Shown here piece after piece: positions 36,617 to 47,654 of a stretch of DNA of 64,000 nt (its first letter is position 1; each line of letters starts with the position of its first letter). Both the position numbers and the translations under genes were made by a program. Source of the stretch: Cristatella mucedo (lineage: Eukaryota; Bryozoa; Phylactolaemata; Cristatellidae); contig WPIO01000082.1 of NCBI GenBank assembly GCA_009760855.2, positions 1,507,501 to 1,571,500 of the forward strand. The letters run 5' to 3'. The notes beneath the pieces were generated by a model that was given only the letters and a program-made list of their open reading frames with translations, ran no database searches and was not told where the DNA came from.

Positions 36617-36780
36617 AGTAGGCACTGGTGGCGATCTGGGCCACTCCGTACGTGTAAGCCCCCCCCCCGACCATCTCCGATGACGAAAAATGACGTCTTA
36701 ATTTCACTCAATGAGCAACCGCCGAGTTCGTGTGGAATAATAGCCGTGACTTTGCGTTTTCATTTTACTGCAGATTCAGC
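36617..36780 (-). mobile_element. G-run hAT-like MITE, copy 2
   Basis: Reverse of the 3020-3306 element: the terminal-like ggtggcgatctgggcc is followed by a C-run (36660-36668) and gagcaaccgccgagttcgtg. Confidence 0.6.
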
Positions 36781-36784
36781 TCCC

Positions 36785-37849
36785 CCTACACGAAAACCTT
36801 GCAGGTCTTAAACCCTACATAAAAACTGTGCGGGTCTTTCACCCCTTAAGGAAAATCCTTGCTCCGCGACCAGTAGGGAGGAGCGTTCTTAACAGGTTCA
36901 ATATGCGACCCGGTCCACTTAGCCGAATCTCATCCATTATCCACTCGATCTCGATTCAGCGACCGCTCGCAGGTTAGGATAATGCGCTATGACCATTATG
37001 CATCTTTTACGATCGAGGATTTTACGCCGCGAGTTCAGTCGGCTTAGCGCCGCTTAGCTGCCTTCGGGGCGCTGGCTGCGATGCGTAAGCCCGCTCGCGA
37101 CCAAGACAGTGGGCGGGGCTGGGTTCCCGCGGGCGGGCGAGTGCGCTTCAGGGCGGAGTGAGACAGCGCGGCTACCGCAGTGGCAAGGACCGTGGACCGT
37201 AGATGTTGCAATCAATCAAGCGGGCCTCCATCCGCACGCACTAGCCGAGGTCTCTTCCATATAAAAGCTCCTTCGTGCAGTGCACGCAATGCTCGACGTA
37301 AATTGAATCTGTGCGCGAATGGTGGAGCGCCGTCGTGAGACAGGAGCGAGCGACGCTCTGCTCGTGCTCTGCAGGTGAGCGCAGTCGGTCACTTTGCCGT
37401 CGCGAAGCCGCATCTCCTCCGACGCGTCGGGGACCTGCGTCCGTTCGACGACGTCGCATCTTGGAGTTCGGACGCTGGCGGAGCGTCACTGCGAGAAGCT
37501 GAGAAGGTTCGGGAGTGAGCCGGGGGGGGTGGAGGGGCGTAGCGAGCGGGGCGAGCAGCGCGAGACGGTCGGTCATAAGAAGCTGCCGCCAGCCGCCGGT
37601 TCTCCGTCGGTTCTCGCGCCGGCGGCTTTGCCGCTGCTGTCTGGCCGCTGCTGCTGCTGGACCGTGCGCGCGTTCGCCGTCTCGCGGAGGCCGAGCGGCG
37701 GCCTGCGCGTCCGTTTCATGCGAGTCCCAGCCAGGGGACTTTCAATCACGCCTCGGTCTCTGTCTCTGTCTTTGTCTCTGTCTCTGTCTCTCTTTCTGAC
37801 ACTGTCTCTGTCGCTGCGTCGCGCACGCTGAATGTCCTTTTTTTATCAG
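36785..37849 (+). other. CpG-rich region upstream of the NTR-like gene
   Basis: GC and CpG rise steadily from about 37020. The region probably holds the promoter and first exon(s) of the gene that continues at 37850. A CTGTCT-type pyrimidine tract at 37757-37815 precedes the acceptor tttttatcag at 37840-37849. I cannot choose the start codon. Frames encoding Leu/Cys-rich stretches near 37575-37670 could supply part of a signal peptide. Confidence 0.5.
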
Positions 37850-39074
37850 GTGCACGCTCTTGGCGACGGCGTCGCTCGAGCTGCTGTCGCCTTTAGCTAG
37901 TGGCTGTTCCGAACCCGGCCAGCTTGACCCCGTCACCAGCCGAAACGTTTACGCTTCGGCCGACCTCGTCGCCAGCGGCTTTTACGCGAAGGAGACGGTG
38001 GTCGAGCTGAAGCGCAGAGCTAATCCCAACAGTGACATCACATCCAAGATCGTCAACAGCACGTTCGAGCTGCAGGACGTGTTCGCCAGCAATTCGTCGC
38101 CGCCCGGACACTGCTTTCGGCCGACGATCGTCATCAAGACCACGCTCGTCGACGGCTGCATAAACCTGCTAAGCTTGTGGCGGCCGAACGGGCGCTACGT
38201 CGTAGCACTTCGCGCTCTCGCCGCAGACGCCGGCTATTACCAGATGTACGAGGTCTACCAGACTCCGTTCGTCCAGTACTCGCAAGACGTAGTCGCGCGG
38301 CTGCAAAATGTCACGTGCGATTACAATCAGACGTGCGTGGCCGCGCACCCATCGCTCTGCCGAGCCGCGAGGCTGGCGCCGAGCCCGCCGGATGTGCAGT
38401 CGCCCACCGACTTGCCGCCGCCGGTCATGCCAACTGACGACACTAACAACGCTACGAACTCGGGCGACCGTAACGACATTGTCGACGGGAAAAGTCTCAG
38501 TTCGACCACCAAAATCACCGCCAGACCTGGCGACGCGACTGCTGCTACCGGCGTCACATCAGCCGCCGCTACCAGCGTTGCACAAGCAGCGGTTACCAGC
38601 GTCGCATCAACCACTGCTGCCGGCGTCGCACCAGCCGCCGCTACTTTCACCGCGGCACCAGTAGCCGCTACCAGCGTCGCACCAGCAGCCACTACCAGCG
38701 TCGCATCAACCGCTGCGACCAGCGTCCCACCAGCCGCCGTGACCAGCGTCGCACCAATCGCTGCTGCCGGCGTCGAAGCAACCACTGCTGCCGGCGTCGC
38801 ACCTGCGGCCGCTACTTTCAGCGTCGCACCAGCCGACGCTACCGGCGTCACAGCAGGCGACACTACCAGTGTCACAGCTGCCCACCGCAAGCCGACATCG
38901 GTGCTCTCCGCATTCGCGTCGACGCCCAGCGAGGCAACGACGGCGAGCCGCGGCCGTGTCGTGGAGTCGAAGAATGCCGGCACTCTGACTGCGATCTGCA
39001 GCTACGCAGCGTTCGTCGCTTGCTTGTCGTCCGTCGCTCTCGCAAGCGCCGTCTCGGGACTGGCGCGGCATTGA
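37850..39074 (+). CDS. Probable secreted/GPI-anchored protein, NTR/NtA-like domain plus mucin-like repeats (5' exon missing)
   Basis: An acceptor (tttttatcag) opens a single frame of about 408 codons to the TGA at 39072-39074; the true start is in an unidentified upstream exon. The first residues, CTLLATASLELL, are hydrophobic and may end a signal peptide. About residues 15-165 contain seven Cys and four N-glycosylation sequons (NST, NVT, NQT, NAT in the exon). The pattern ADLVASGFYAKETVVEL ... CFRPTIVIKT ... RPNGRYVVAL ... VARLQNVTC resembles OB-fold NTR, agrin-NtA or neuregulin N-terminal regions; this is inference. Then come about 14 tandem units of ATSVAPAA type (38544-38885), suited to O-glycosylation. 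The exon ends in a hydrophobic segment with no cytoplasmic tail, as in a GPI signal. An ATTAAA lies at 39594-39599. Confidence 0.62.
38544..38885 (+). repeat. 24-bp coding tandem repeat (8-residue units)
   Basis: About 12 units of 24 bp and two of 27 bp encode variations of ATSVAPAA (VTSVASTT, AAGVAPAA, TTSVASTA). The frame is kept throughout, which supports real coding. The 27-bp units, ATFTAAPVA and ATFSVAPAD, both follow AAGVAPAA, suggesting duplication of a larger block. Confidence 0.9.
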
Positions 39075-39195
39075 CCTTGCCGCAGCACCGTCCCTGCTGC
39101 AGGCCTCCGGGCGTAGGACCCATCGAGAGCGAGCTCCGCTCTCCGCTCTCCGGCCGGGACGACGCGTTCTTCGCCGGCCGACCGCTCATCTGAGC

Positions 39196-39229
39196 GGCGC
39201 GCGCGCGCCAAAGCGTGCGCGCGCGCGCC
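39196..39229 (+). other. GC-only inverted repeat 3' of the NTR-like CDS
   Basis: Arms GGCGCGCGCGC and GCGCGCGCGCC enclose a short loop about 120 bases after the stop. It would form a stable hairpin in a 3' UTR. Alternating CG is also prone to Z-DNA. Confidence 0.6.
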
Positions 39230-39593
39230 GAGTATTTATCTGCTACTCGCACCCGGTAATCCCGACGGCGTTCTCCGCGATGGATGTGTAGATTCACCAC
39301 ACAATACCACGCAGCACAAAAAAGAATGTTCGCAAGGCGCAACGCTAAGCCCCAGAGCTCGATTTGCTCTTGTAAACGAGTCGTCAATGTGTGCAGAGTG
39401 TGTGTGTGTGTGTGTGTGCACAATTTTGCCCAGTTTCGCCTCAGCGTAACCATTTCCGCTACCTTGTAGCGAGTGTGCAGCGGCAAAGTCCGACATCGCT
39501 GGCCTCGGCACCTCTTGAGATGTGCAACAAACCAACGCAGTGCCACTCTAAAAGCTTGCGTCCAACAGACGCTTCACTGGGTACCCAGTATTC

Positions 39594-39599
39594 ATTAAA
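39594..39599 (+). terminator. Possible poly(A) signal ATTAAA
   Basis: A common variant poly(A) hexamer, 520 bases after the stop of the NTR-like gene and just before the MITE array. Support is positional only. Confidence 0.35.
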
Positions 39600-40400
39600 A
39601 CATCGTTCCTGGCCACCGAGTCACTTCCGTTTCTAACAGCCAATGCTAAGCCATTTGTTGACAGCGAGGCCATTGATTTTTGTAAACAATAGGCTTTATC
39701 TAAAGTCTGCCGTGTAAACGCAGCTTTAAGCTGCGTTTACTCGGCAGACTTTCATCGTGACCAACGATGTCTTTCCTCCAAGTTAGGACGTTTGCGCGGC
39801 AGATTTAGTCCCCCCTCGACAGATTTGAGGACTGATTTAGTCCCGTCCACAGCGCGTGATCTAATCCGGAAGGCTGGTATGATAGAGGGTTTCCCCGGAA
39901 AGACTTCAAGTCAACACCCGCAGAAGTTGAGATCGGCACTGCAGTCATAATTACATAGTAGTATGAGAAGAATATAAGTTAAAGAAAGATAAGCATTTAA
40001 AAAAAACTTTTTCGGGAAAGGGAGTGGTACTAAGTAATGTGCGCCTTTACGGGTGTGGAGTATTTAGTGCTAAGTAGTGTGCACCGTTACGGGTTTGTAG
40101 GCGGATGTTTTAAATAGACGCGCGGGGTATTCCATGTAGAAAAGACTGAAGGATTGGTTACAGCGCATAAGCACCCCATATTCAAGAACTCGCTCTGAAC
40201 GCCTCAATATAACTCGACCCTACGACTGGCCATTTATATTTTGGCGGTGGGGTGGATGTGACAAGCCCCGGGGTTTCTGTTGGTCGGCTGGACCAACGAG
40301 GAGCTGAAAAGTAGAAATATATTCTCCTCCGTGAGAGAGTCTGCAGACTTAGCTCCTCTCCAAAATGTTGCGACATTTGATGACGCAGTAACCCAAATCT

Positions 40401-40720
40401 TTGAGAAATCTATGTACCTCTCTCTGAAACTCCACAAAGCCATAAAGACTAAGTGGGTTTTACGAAGGAGAATTTTATATAGCTTACTCACAGCCTAAGC
40501 GGCTTTCCGTACGCATTTGGTAGCCAACAGACTTCTTCTCATGCACCAAAGAGAAAGTGGGAAGCATAGCAGAATCAGGAGAGCAGTTGAGGTGGTGAGT
40601 AGCGTGGAAGTAGCAGCTCAGGACCGCTGAAAAGGATGAGCCAGAGTCGGCAGCAGGGGAGTGTTTGTCGTTGCGTAAGAATTGTGGGAGCGAGTTCCAC
40701 AGTCTGGGACCTACAGAGCT
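40401..40720 (-). mobile_element. LINE-2 fragment inserted in MITE copy 1
   Basis: The MITE sequence breaks after cccAAATCT (40395-40400) and resumes at AAATCTgcc (40721), a 6-bp duplication around the insert. The insert has the usual LINE-2 blocks (gtgggaagcatagcagaatc, gcgtggaagtagcagctcag, ttgcgtaagaattgtgggag). Confidence 0.85.
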
Positions 40721-41097
40721 AAATCTGCCAAAAATCTGTGTGCAAGTTGGTCGTGTAAACGCAGCTAAGGTTTGTTTACACGACAGACTTTACTTCTGAC
40801 AGACGCAGACTTTCCTCCTGGTTAGGACGTTTACACGACAGATGTAGTCCAGCCCACAACAGATTCGAAGGCCGACTTTGTCCCGCCCACAACTCTAATT
40901 CAGGAGGCTGGAATGAAAGAGTTTCCCCGGAGACGCTAAGCCAACGCAAACTGAAGTTGAGTTCGCCTCAGCACTCGTCATTTTAGAGCAATATGAGAAG
41001 GATATAAATAAAAGTAAGATAAGCATTTTAAAAATGCTTTTTTCGGGAAAGGGAGCGGTACCAAGTAACGTGAGCCGCTACGGTCGTGCGGGTGTAT

Positions 41098-41263
41098 GAA
41101 AAAAATCCTAGCTGATTAAACAGCTTCTTTTTGAAAAACGACAGAAGAGCCTTTTAGGGCTATCACCACCGCTTGCAGTGGCGATACAGAATCGCCCACC
41201 GCAGGAATCGAACTCACGACCTCGGTCCCGAGGTCGTGAAAGCAACCGCCTTACCTAGTGTGC
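41098..41263 (-). mobile_element. SINE-A inserted in MITE copy 2
   Basis: tcctagctgattaaacagct, gggctatcaccaccgcttgc, gcaggaatcgaactcacgac, aaagcaaccgccttacctag. MITE copy 1 is uninterrupted at the equivalent position. Confidence 0.93.
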
Positions 41264-41622
41264 GTATATTGCTAAGTCATGCTCCCCGTTACCGGTTTTT
41301 TGGTGGATTTCATAAACAGACGCACGGCGTATGCAATGTAGAAAAGGCTGGAGCATTAATTACAACGCGTAAGCATCCCATATTCAAGGACTCGCTCTGA
41401 ACGCCTCAATATAACTCGAGTCCAAGAACGTCAGCCATTTTTATTTTTGGGTTGTACGTGATGAGCCCAGGGGTTTTGATTGGTCAGCTGGACCATAAAG
41501 TTGAGACAGATTCTCCAGCGGATGAATCTACAGACTTGGCTCCTCCCGAAAACGTTGTGACGTATGATGATGTAGTAGCCCAAATCTGCCGGGAAAGTCT
41601 GCCGCGTAAGCACAGCTTTCAA

Positions 41623-42344
41623 GTGATGTGCTACAGGCTGCGACAGCGTGTACCCTTGGTATCCTTTCCGAATTGCGTTCAATTGATACAGCGTCTAGTA
41701 TGGTAAGCTAAGCATACGACGACTGCGCACTAGTGCGGTAAGCTCCTTCCGCAGGGTCGGGGTAGTCATCGTCGTCGTAGCCGTCGGTGCTGCTTCCGGA
41801 TCGACGCACGCTGGCTCGCGGGTACTCGAGTACAGGCGCTCGGTCCAGGTCTCGTTGGTAGTCGTTCGTTCCTATTTAAAAGGATATCTATTCGATGAAG
41901 CCCAATAAAAATAAATTGTCAGTGCTATGTTAAAGCAGAGATGCAAGAGACTGGGAGAATTGTGTCGCGGGGCGTGCGCGCCTTTTCAAGTACTGGTCGC
42001 GGAGACATAAGAAAGATCCAATGGAGGCTAGTCGCATTGTAATAAGTATAGTTGCTAGCATTTCAATGCCAATGAACAGCTCTAACTAATACAAGGGCGT
42101 ACGATTAAGAGCTCGGAACTTTGACGCTTACCTTTGAATTGATGCCCACCACTTTCCTACTCAAGCAAACTGTGTTATTGGTGGAATTCAGTGCTCTCGC
42201 GGAGCTTGAGAGCCCGCTGGAGGTGCTGCCGCCCTCTGCCGGCACCGTCGTCGCGGCCGTTCTTCGCACCGTCGTCGTGGCTGCCTCAAAAGCTGAAGCA
42301 AAGGCGGGCGCGCAGCTTCCTCTGCAGGCGAAATGCTGTCCCTA
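41623..42344. other. Unassigned sequence
   Basis: About 700 bases; nothing recognised apart from a GC-rich patch at 42195-42340. Confidence 0.4.
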
Positions 42345-43103
42345 AATTCCATTCAGCATCTCAGTATCTACATTTAGGAGGCCACTAGTGACCTCGTCCA
42401 CAAGTTCATGTCCCAATCAAAGAGGAAAAAATTGTTCTCTAGACGATAATCCCACAGCACCGCTTCTACGGTGCATTCATCTGCTGCTGCCATGCATGCC
42501 TAACATCATCAATATGTGAATAGCCTCAGCTCATGTCCCAGCATCTTTCAAAAAGGGTGCAGTCAGGCCATTAATCAAGAAAGCAGCACTAGACTAAAAG
42601 AACTTGAGCAACTTTCTCGCAGTCTGTCTTTTACCATTCCTTTCGAAGACACTGCAACGAGTGGCGGCAGATCAGCAGAACTCATATATTGAAAATTGAT
42701 TTTTTTTTTAGCAAGTTCCAGTCTGGTTTGAGAGATAATCACACCACAGAACCGGGATTGCTCCAGGTATAAAGAGTTTTACTTTGGAATGCAGATTTAG
42801 GTAGAGTCTCATTGATCATTTTTCTTGATCTGTCGGCAGCTTTTGATACTATTGGTCACTAAGTCCTTCTTGAGCGCCTTTCATCTGGCCGGGGCATCAC
42901 TGGCACTGCACTACAGCGGTTCAGGACATATCCCAGTAAGAGACTCCAGAGCATTGATGTGAATGAATAACGATCATCCAAGGAACCTTTAAAATATGGG
43001 GTACCTCAACGATCTGTGCCTGGTTTCTTTTTTGTACGGTTTATACTCTCTCTCTCTTTTTACTCTCTCTCTCTCTCTCTCTCCCTCTCTCTCTCTCTCT
43101 TTT

Positions 43104-43136
<33 letters not shown>

Positions 43137-43490
43137 GCCCATGTAATTGCCAGGCACAATCTAGGTTTTCAATTCCATGCGAATGATACTCAGTTGTACT
43201 TTTGCTTTGATCCCTCCCATCCCCCGTAGCATTTAGTTCTCCCAGCTTCCTTGCTGCATGTATTGATGACATCCGCGCATGGATGGTAGCAAAATTTCTT
43301 AAACTGAATGACGACAAAACCAACTTACTACTTATGGGCAAACCAAGTGCGATTCAGAAATTGAAAAACCTGACGCTCAAAATTGGCTCTACCAGCATAT
43401 CTACTGTTGACTCTGCACGAAACCTGGGTGCCCTGTTCCAAAGTGACCTTTTATTAGACGTGGTGCTACCCTTCTTATTAACTAAGATAT
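42345..43490 (+). mobile_element. L2 LINE fragment with CT microsatellite in its RT region
   Basis: Includes ccagcatctttcaaaaaggg (before NYRPV), tttttcttgatctgtcggca (LDLSAAF region), a CT tract at 43043-43134, then gtaattgccaggcacaatct. The active-site YADD now reads HAND. The frame is broken repeatedly. Confidence 0.88.
43043..43134. repeat. CT microsatellite inside L2
   Basis: Interrupted (CT)n between ggtttata and cctgcccatgtaattgcc of the L2 RT sequence. Confidence 0.95.
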
Positions 43491-43502
43491 AATGCCGAGA
43501 GC

Positions 43503-43650
43503 TTATTTGATCCAGCGTTTAAGGTGCTCACCCCGACCAAGGTCTGGCTGAGGTTGTGGGCTCGAGCCCCGAGGCATATGTGAAGCGCCTGAATAGAGAT
43601 TAAGTTCTCTTGGGGCACTATATAAATGAATTTTATTTATTTATTTATTG
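43503..43650 (+). mobile_element. SINE-B copy, sense orientation
   Basis: Head gatccagcgtttaaggtgct (box-A side) and ggttgtgggctcgagccccg (box-B side), then tail gcctgaatagagattaagtt...ctataaatg and an ATTT repeat. It shows the family in its natural direction. Confidence 0.92.
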
Positions 43651-44095
43651 TTCAGGAAGACCATCTCTCATACCAGCCGACCACGATAGAGCTAGGGCTA
43701 TGAGGAAGACTAAGTCGGCTATCAGTGTTTTCTGAATCGCTATTGCTATCGCCTCAGCTAGGAGGGAAGGAAGGGAGGAGAGTTGACGTCAGCGACGAGG
43801 AAAGTCTACAGTGTAAGCGAAGCTTGACAGGTGCGCGTGCGGCCAGCTCGTCCGCCAGTTCATCCGTCGCTCGTTTCAACGGCTCGGCCGACGCGCCTAG
43901 AGTTCGATCGGTGCGCGCGCCGGCGAGCTTTCGCTCCGAGTCGAAGCGGGAGCCGGCCGCCGCTGCGCGTGGCGGGGCCGCAGCCGCGACGTTGCATCGC
44001 CTGCTGCCGCCTGCCTCTCGAGTCGCGTCCGTTCGCGATCGCTTGCCTGTTGGTCGACTGTAGTATGGCTTTGTCGCGAGGATTCGCTCGGCGGC

Positions 44096-44166
<71 letters not shown>

Positions 44167-45134
44167 AGCCGCAACCGATGAACGACGCGCGTGCGCGCCC
44201 TGTAAGTCTCGACGGACGGTCGCGATGGCGGCGACCTCAAAGTGCAGTGGGAGAATCTTGGCGGCTTTGCAGGCTCGCGTCCAGCGCGACCGCTCTCCCT
44301 CCGCCGGCTGCCGTGAGGCGCGAACGGGAGCCGGAGACACAGCCGGTCGCTCTTCGGCGCTCGGCCAGCGCGGCGGCGGCGACGGGGGCGGCGGCGGTGG
44401 CGGCGGCGGCGGCGCGCGCTTGTTGCGCGGATCCCGGCTCAACTCGTCCGGCGCTACAAACGGCAGCGGATTCAATTTTCGCCAAGTCGCACGCGCTCCG
44501 ACGCTCCGCGGCCTTTCTAGGGACGAGCGCTCGCGGCGCGCGTGGAGCTGCTGCATTCGAGCGCCGCGGCCGACCGCTGCGGCGCGCCCGGCCCGCCGTG
44601 GGCCGCGCGCGCGCGACGCCTAGACCGGGAGTCGCCCGGGAGCCGGCCGTCGGGCGCGAGGCGCCGCCGCCACTGCCGCCGCCGAGCGGAGCGGAGCGTC
44701 CCAATTCCAGCTGCTGGCATGACTTGACGCTGCCTCTTCAAATTTCTCCGTGGTTTCTGTGAAGGTCACTAGCGATTGGGCTGAAGTCTGAAGTACGCTG
44801 TAGACTCGACTCGCTGAGACCATGACCAACTTAATAGTTTCGGCAGGACAGAAATGCCGCGCGAGACAAGAAGCACTCGCTTTACTGGACCCGTTTAGTC
44901 GGTGCCGTCTCGTCGTAGCGTGCAGATCGGTCAATGCAGCACAGCTGTGCGAGTGACGTTGCTGGGGCATACGGTGCGATAATGGCTACGTGTGAGGTGC
45001 CGACGGATATTGAGCTGTCGCCATGGGTCTCCGCTGGGGGTTCTTTACACCTGCTGTCTGTCCCTTAGCTAACGATAATCCTTTCTGAAGCTCCATCTAG
45101 ACACCACGGGAATGAGGCAGATCTTTAGATAAAT
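43651..45134. other. CpG island with a CGG tract, unassigned
   Basis: Very CpG-rich from about 43780 to 44710. Open frames on several strands reach 220 codons but reduce to Arg, Ala or Pro runs from the CGG tract. Probably a promoter or 5' exon. The first ATG before the tract, at 44065, would give MALSRGFARRR. Confidence 0.45.
44101..44160. repeat. Pure (CGG)20 tract
   Basis: Sixty uninterrupted bases of CGG, flanked by imperfect CGG/TGG units. Confidence 0.97.
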
Positions 45135-45265
45135 AATAGCAATACTACAAATAATATATATATATGTACAGCCCTCCCAGAAAGCTACGTCTCTCTCTAG
45201 ACACTTTAAATATGCCGTAAGGAATGCATGGCAATATGGTTAGTGATAGCATGCACATCATAAGC
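45135..45265 (-). mobile_element. L2 tail fragment
   Basis: ATA-rich start, gtctctctctagacacttta, then ggcaatatggttagtgatag and gcatgcacatcataagc, matching the reversed L2 3' UTR. Confidence 0.75.
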
Positions 45266-45810
45266 TTTTCTACTCTAATTTTATTTGCATCCTCAAGCCG
45301 TTTGATCGCCAAGTTACTCCTGTACATTAGGATTGATAAAGGCAGTTTATTGCAAGATATTCTATTGTATCGTTTCCAAAAACAATATTCGTTATATATA
45401 TAAGTACATTTTTTAATTCATTAACATGTGAAAAAAATCTCAGTGTCTTTCGGAGGTCCGGAACGGATGAATGGCATTTCACTTCATTTCAATGGGGAAA
45501 GTTCATTTGACTTACGAGTAACTTGAATTACGAGCTCCGGCACGAAACGACTTAAACTCGCAAGCCGAGGTACCCCTGTATATCACTGGCCAATGCGATG
45601 CCGTCGATGAGCTAGCGGATCATCTATCTTCCGCACCGCAGCATCGTAGCCGGTGAACTCTGCCTACCCGATGCGTACTTATTCGCTCTCAGAAACGCCC
45701 AGCCTTGTGTCATACTGGTCGGCGCTCGTGCGGGCGTAGGCGGACGCTGAGACGACACGCCAGCGTCAGCCTACGGCTGGGCGCCGTGGATTAAAAGAGG
45801 TAGGAGCTCA
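45266..45810. other. Unassigned sequence
   Basis: About 550 bases with no supported feature. Confidence 0.4.
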
Positions 45811-45976
45811 GGGGCCGTAATAGCCCAGGAGTTAAGGTGCTCACTCTTCGCCGCCGAGGTCGCAGTTTCGAATCCTGCAGTGGGCGATCCTTTATCACCA
45901 GCTGGCTGCAAGCGGCGGTGACAGTCGTTAAGGCTCTTCTGCCGCTACACAGAGTGAGACTGCTAAATCAGCTGTT
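45811..45976 (+). mobile_element. SINE-A copy
   Basis: ggccgtaatagcccaggagt, gcagtttcgaatcctgcagt, ggctgcaagcggcggtgaca, gagactgctaaatcagctgt. Confidence 0.9.
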
Positions 45977-46546
45977 GTTTTTTGGCAGGTGATTGATAGA
46001 GTGCGCGGTAGAAGCCGCACGCGAGCTCGCGGCGGGGACGATCGTGACGACAGAGCCATCGACGAATCTAAGCTGTCGGACGCGCGTAAAAGCTGCGGTC
46101 GCAGTAATTCCAGCGAGCGGCGCTGCCGCGACTGCCGACGATCTCCCTTCGCCACCCGACCCCCGGGCACGACGAGGACCGCCACCGTTCCCAGGCTCCC
46201 TACAAAAAGAGGAGCAAGCGAGGTTGGCGGCGGCATCCGCATTCGTGCGGCGCTGCTAGATCGAAAGCTGCTGTCGACTCTCGCACTTCAATCACATGTG
46301 AGCGCGTTGGGGGGCGGGGAGCGCGTGTAGCGCACTTCAATCGTCTGCGAGCGCGAAGGGGGAAGCGAGTGCAGAGCGGCGTGCGTTTCGTCGGTCTGGC
46401 CCGCTGGCGGCTTCGGTCCTCTGATCCGTGCAGTCGAGCTGTCGTCTCTTGCGCCGGTCTCGAAAGGCTCGCTCGGCGGCGGCTGCCGCGGGAGTCAGGC
46501 GCCGCCGCCGCTCACTCGAGCGCAGGCGCCTGGCTCTCGTCGAAGC

Positions 46547-46607
<61 letters not shown>

Positions 46608-47540
46608 TTCTCGGTCACTATCCGCCGCTGCTGCCGCCGCCGCCGCCATCCGGCCCCCAGAGCTAATCCTTCGCCGCCGGGGGCCAGATGTCCCGGCCGC
46701 CGCGGCTGGTAGCAGGGGAAAGCCTGCAGGCGACGGCGGCGGAGGCGGCGGCGGCGGCGGTGCCGCTAGGTCGGAGCGGCGCTTGAGGGGCGGAGCGGCG
46801 CTGCGCGGAGGCGATTCGCCGCTCGGCGAGTCTGTAGGCCGGCAGCTGTACAAAGGCTTCCGCACGGGCGTATTGAGCGCCGGCAGAATGGATCTCGCTA
46901 AGTGCTTAGCGACGGCACAAAGACGGTAGCAGCGATTTACCTCTCGAAACGTGGCGGCTACTACTCGTTTCGTATCGAATAAGAGCGACGATCGACGCGG
47001 CTGCGGTAGAGGTGCCGATCCACGACGCGGCAGTGCGCATTGCATAGTCGCGCCGCCGTCCAGCGTCCAGGCGCCGACGCAGCCGAGTCGCGGCGAACTC
47101 GCACCTCGGGCCTCGCGTGCAGCTCTCGGCGGTGCGCAGCCGCCGCTCGGATTTGTATCTGCCTCGGCCGACTTCGCGGAACGCGGTCAGGTAAGCGAGC
47201 GAGGCGGCGGCGGCCGCCGCAGCCCTCCGGGCCGACGATACGTCGAGAACGCGGCGGGTGCGCCGCGCTTTTCGGCGGGCGCACCCGCCCTTTCGAGCGG
47301 CTCGCACCCGCGTCCTCCGAGGCGTCCTCTGTCGGCGTCCACGCGCGCAAGCGCGCGGCAGCTCAATTCCGCAGGCCGCTGGAGGCGATGCGGCCGCTGC
47401 AGCGCCGCGCGACCTGCAGCAGCGCGCGGCTGATCCGCTCAGGGTCAGCGGGTCAGCCGCGGTCGAATGCGGCGCTCATCCTGACTCGCTAGCTGAGGGT
47501 CGGACTGAGCGACTGAGCGACCGAGTGAGAGCTGAGTGAG
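45977..47540 (+). other. CpG island with a CCG tract and a strong splice donor
   Basis: Dense CpG throughout. A good donor, CAG|gtaagc, sits near 47188-47194, so this may hold a noncoding first exon of a + strand gene. The intermediate filament gene begins 6 kb further on, but its frame cannot be joined to an open frame here, so any link would be through a 5' UTR. No protein domain recognised. Confidence 0.4.
46550..46603. repeat. (CCG)18 tract
   Basis: About 54 bases of uninterrupted CCG repeat inside the CpG island. Confidence 0.95.
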
Positions 47541-47654
47541 AGCTGAGTGGAGAAGAGAGTGGAGAAGAGAAGAGACAGTGAGAATGAGAGTGAGAGTGTG
47601 AGAAAGAGAGAGGAATAAAAATACGAAGAGGATACGAAGAGAAAGAGAAAATGT

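Larger units (their letters stand above)
39702..41622 (+). mobile_element. Tandem array of about 700-bp MITE copies with palindromic junctions
   Basis: The remnant right end of one copy (39702-39726) abuts copy 1 (39728 to about 40768), which abuts copy 2 (about 40769-41622). Shared blocks include ttaggacgtttgcgcggcag/ttaggacgtttacacgacag, ttttcgggaaagggag and actcgctctgaacgcctcaa. Each end reads AAGCTGCGTTTAC.CGGCAGA or its reverse. Without the inserted LINE-2 (40401-40720) and SINE-A (41098-41263) both copies are about 680-720 bp. No coding capacity was seen. Confidence 0.85.

Noticed and set aside
43831-44762. Overlapping Arg-, Ala- and Pro-rich open frames of 100-220 codons
   Set aside because: They come from the CGG tract and very high GC; several strands and frames are open at once and none shows a domain.
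46369-47490. Overlapping GC-rich open frames around the CCG tract
   Set aside because: Open on both strands, with no domain and no consistent splice structure beyond one donor.
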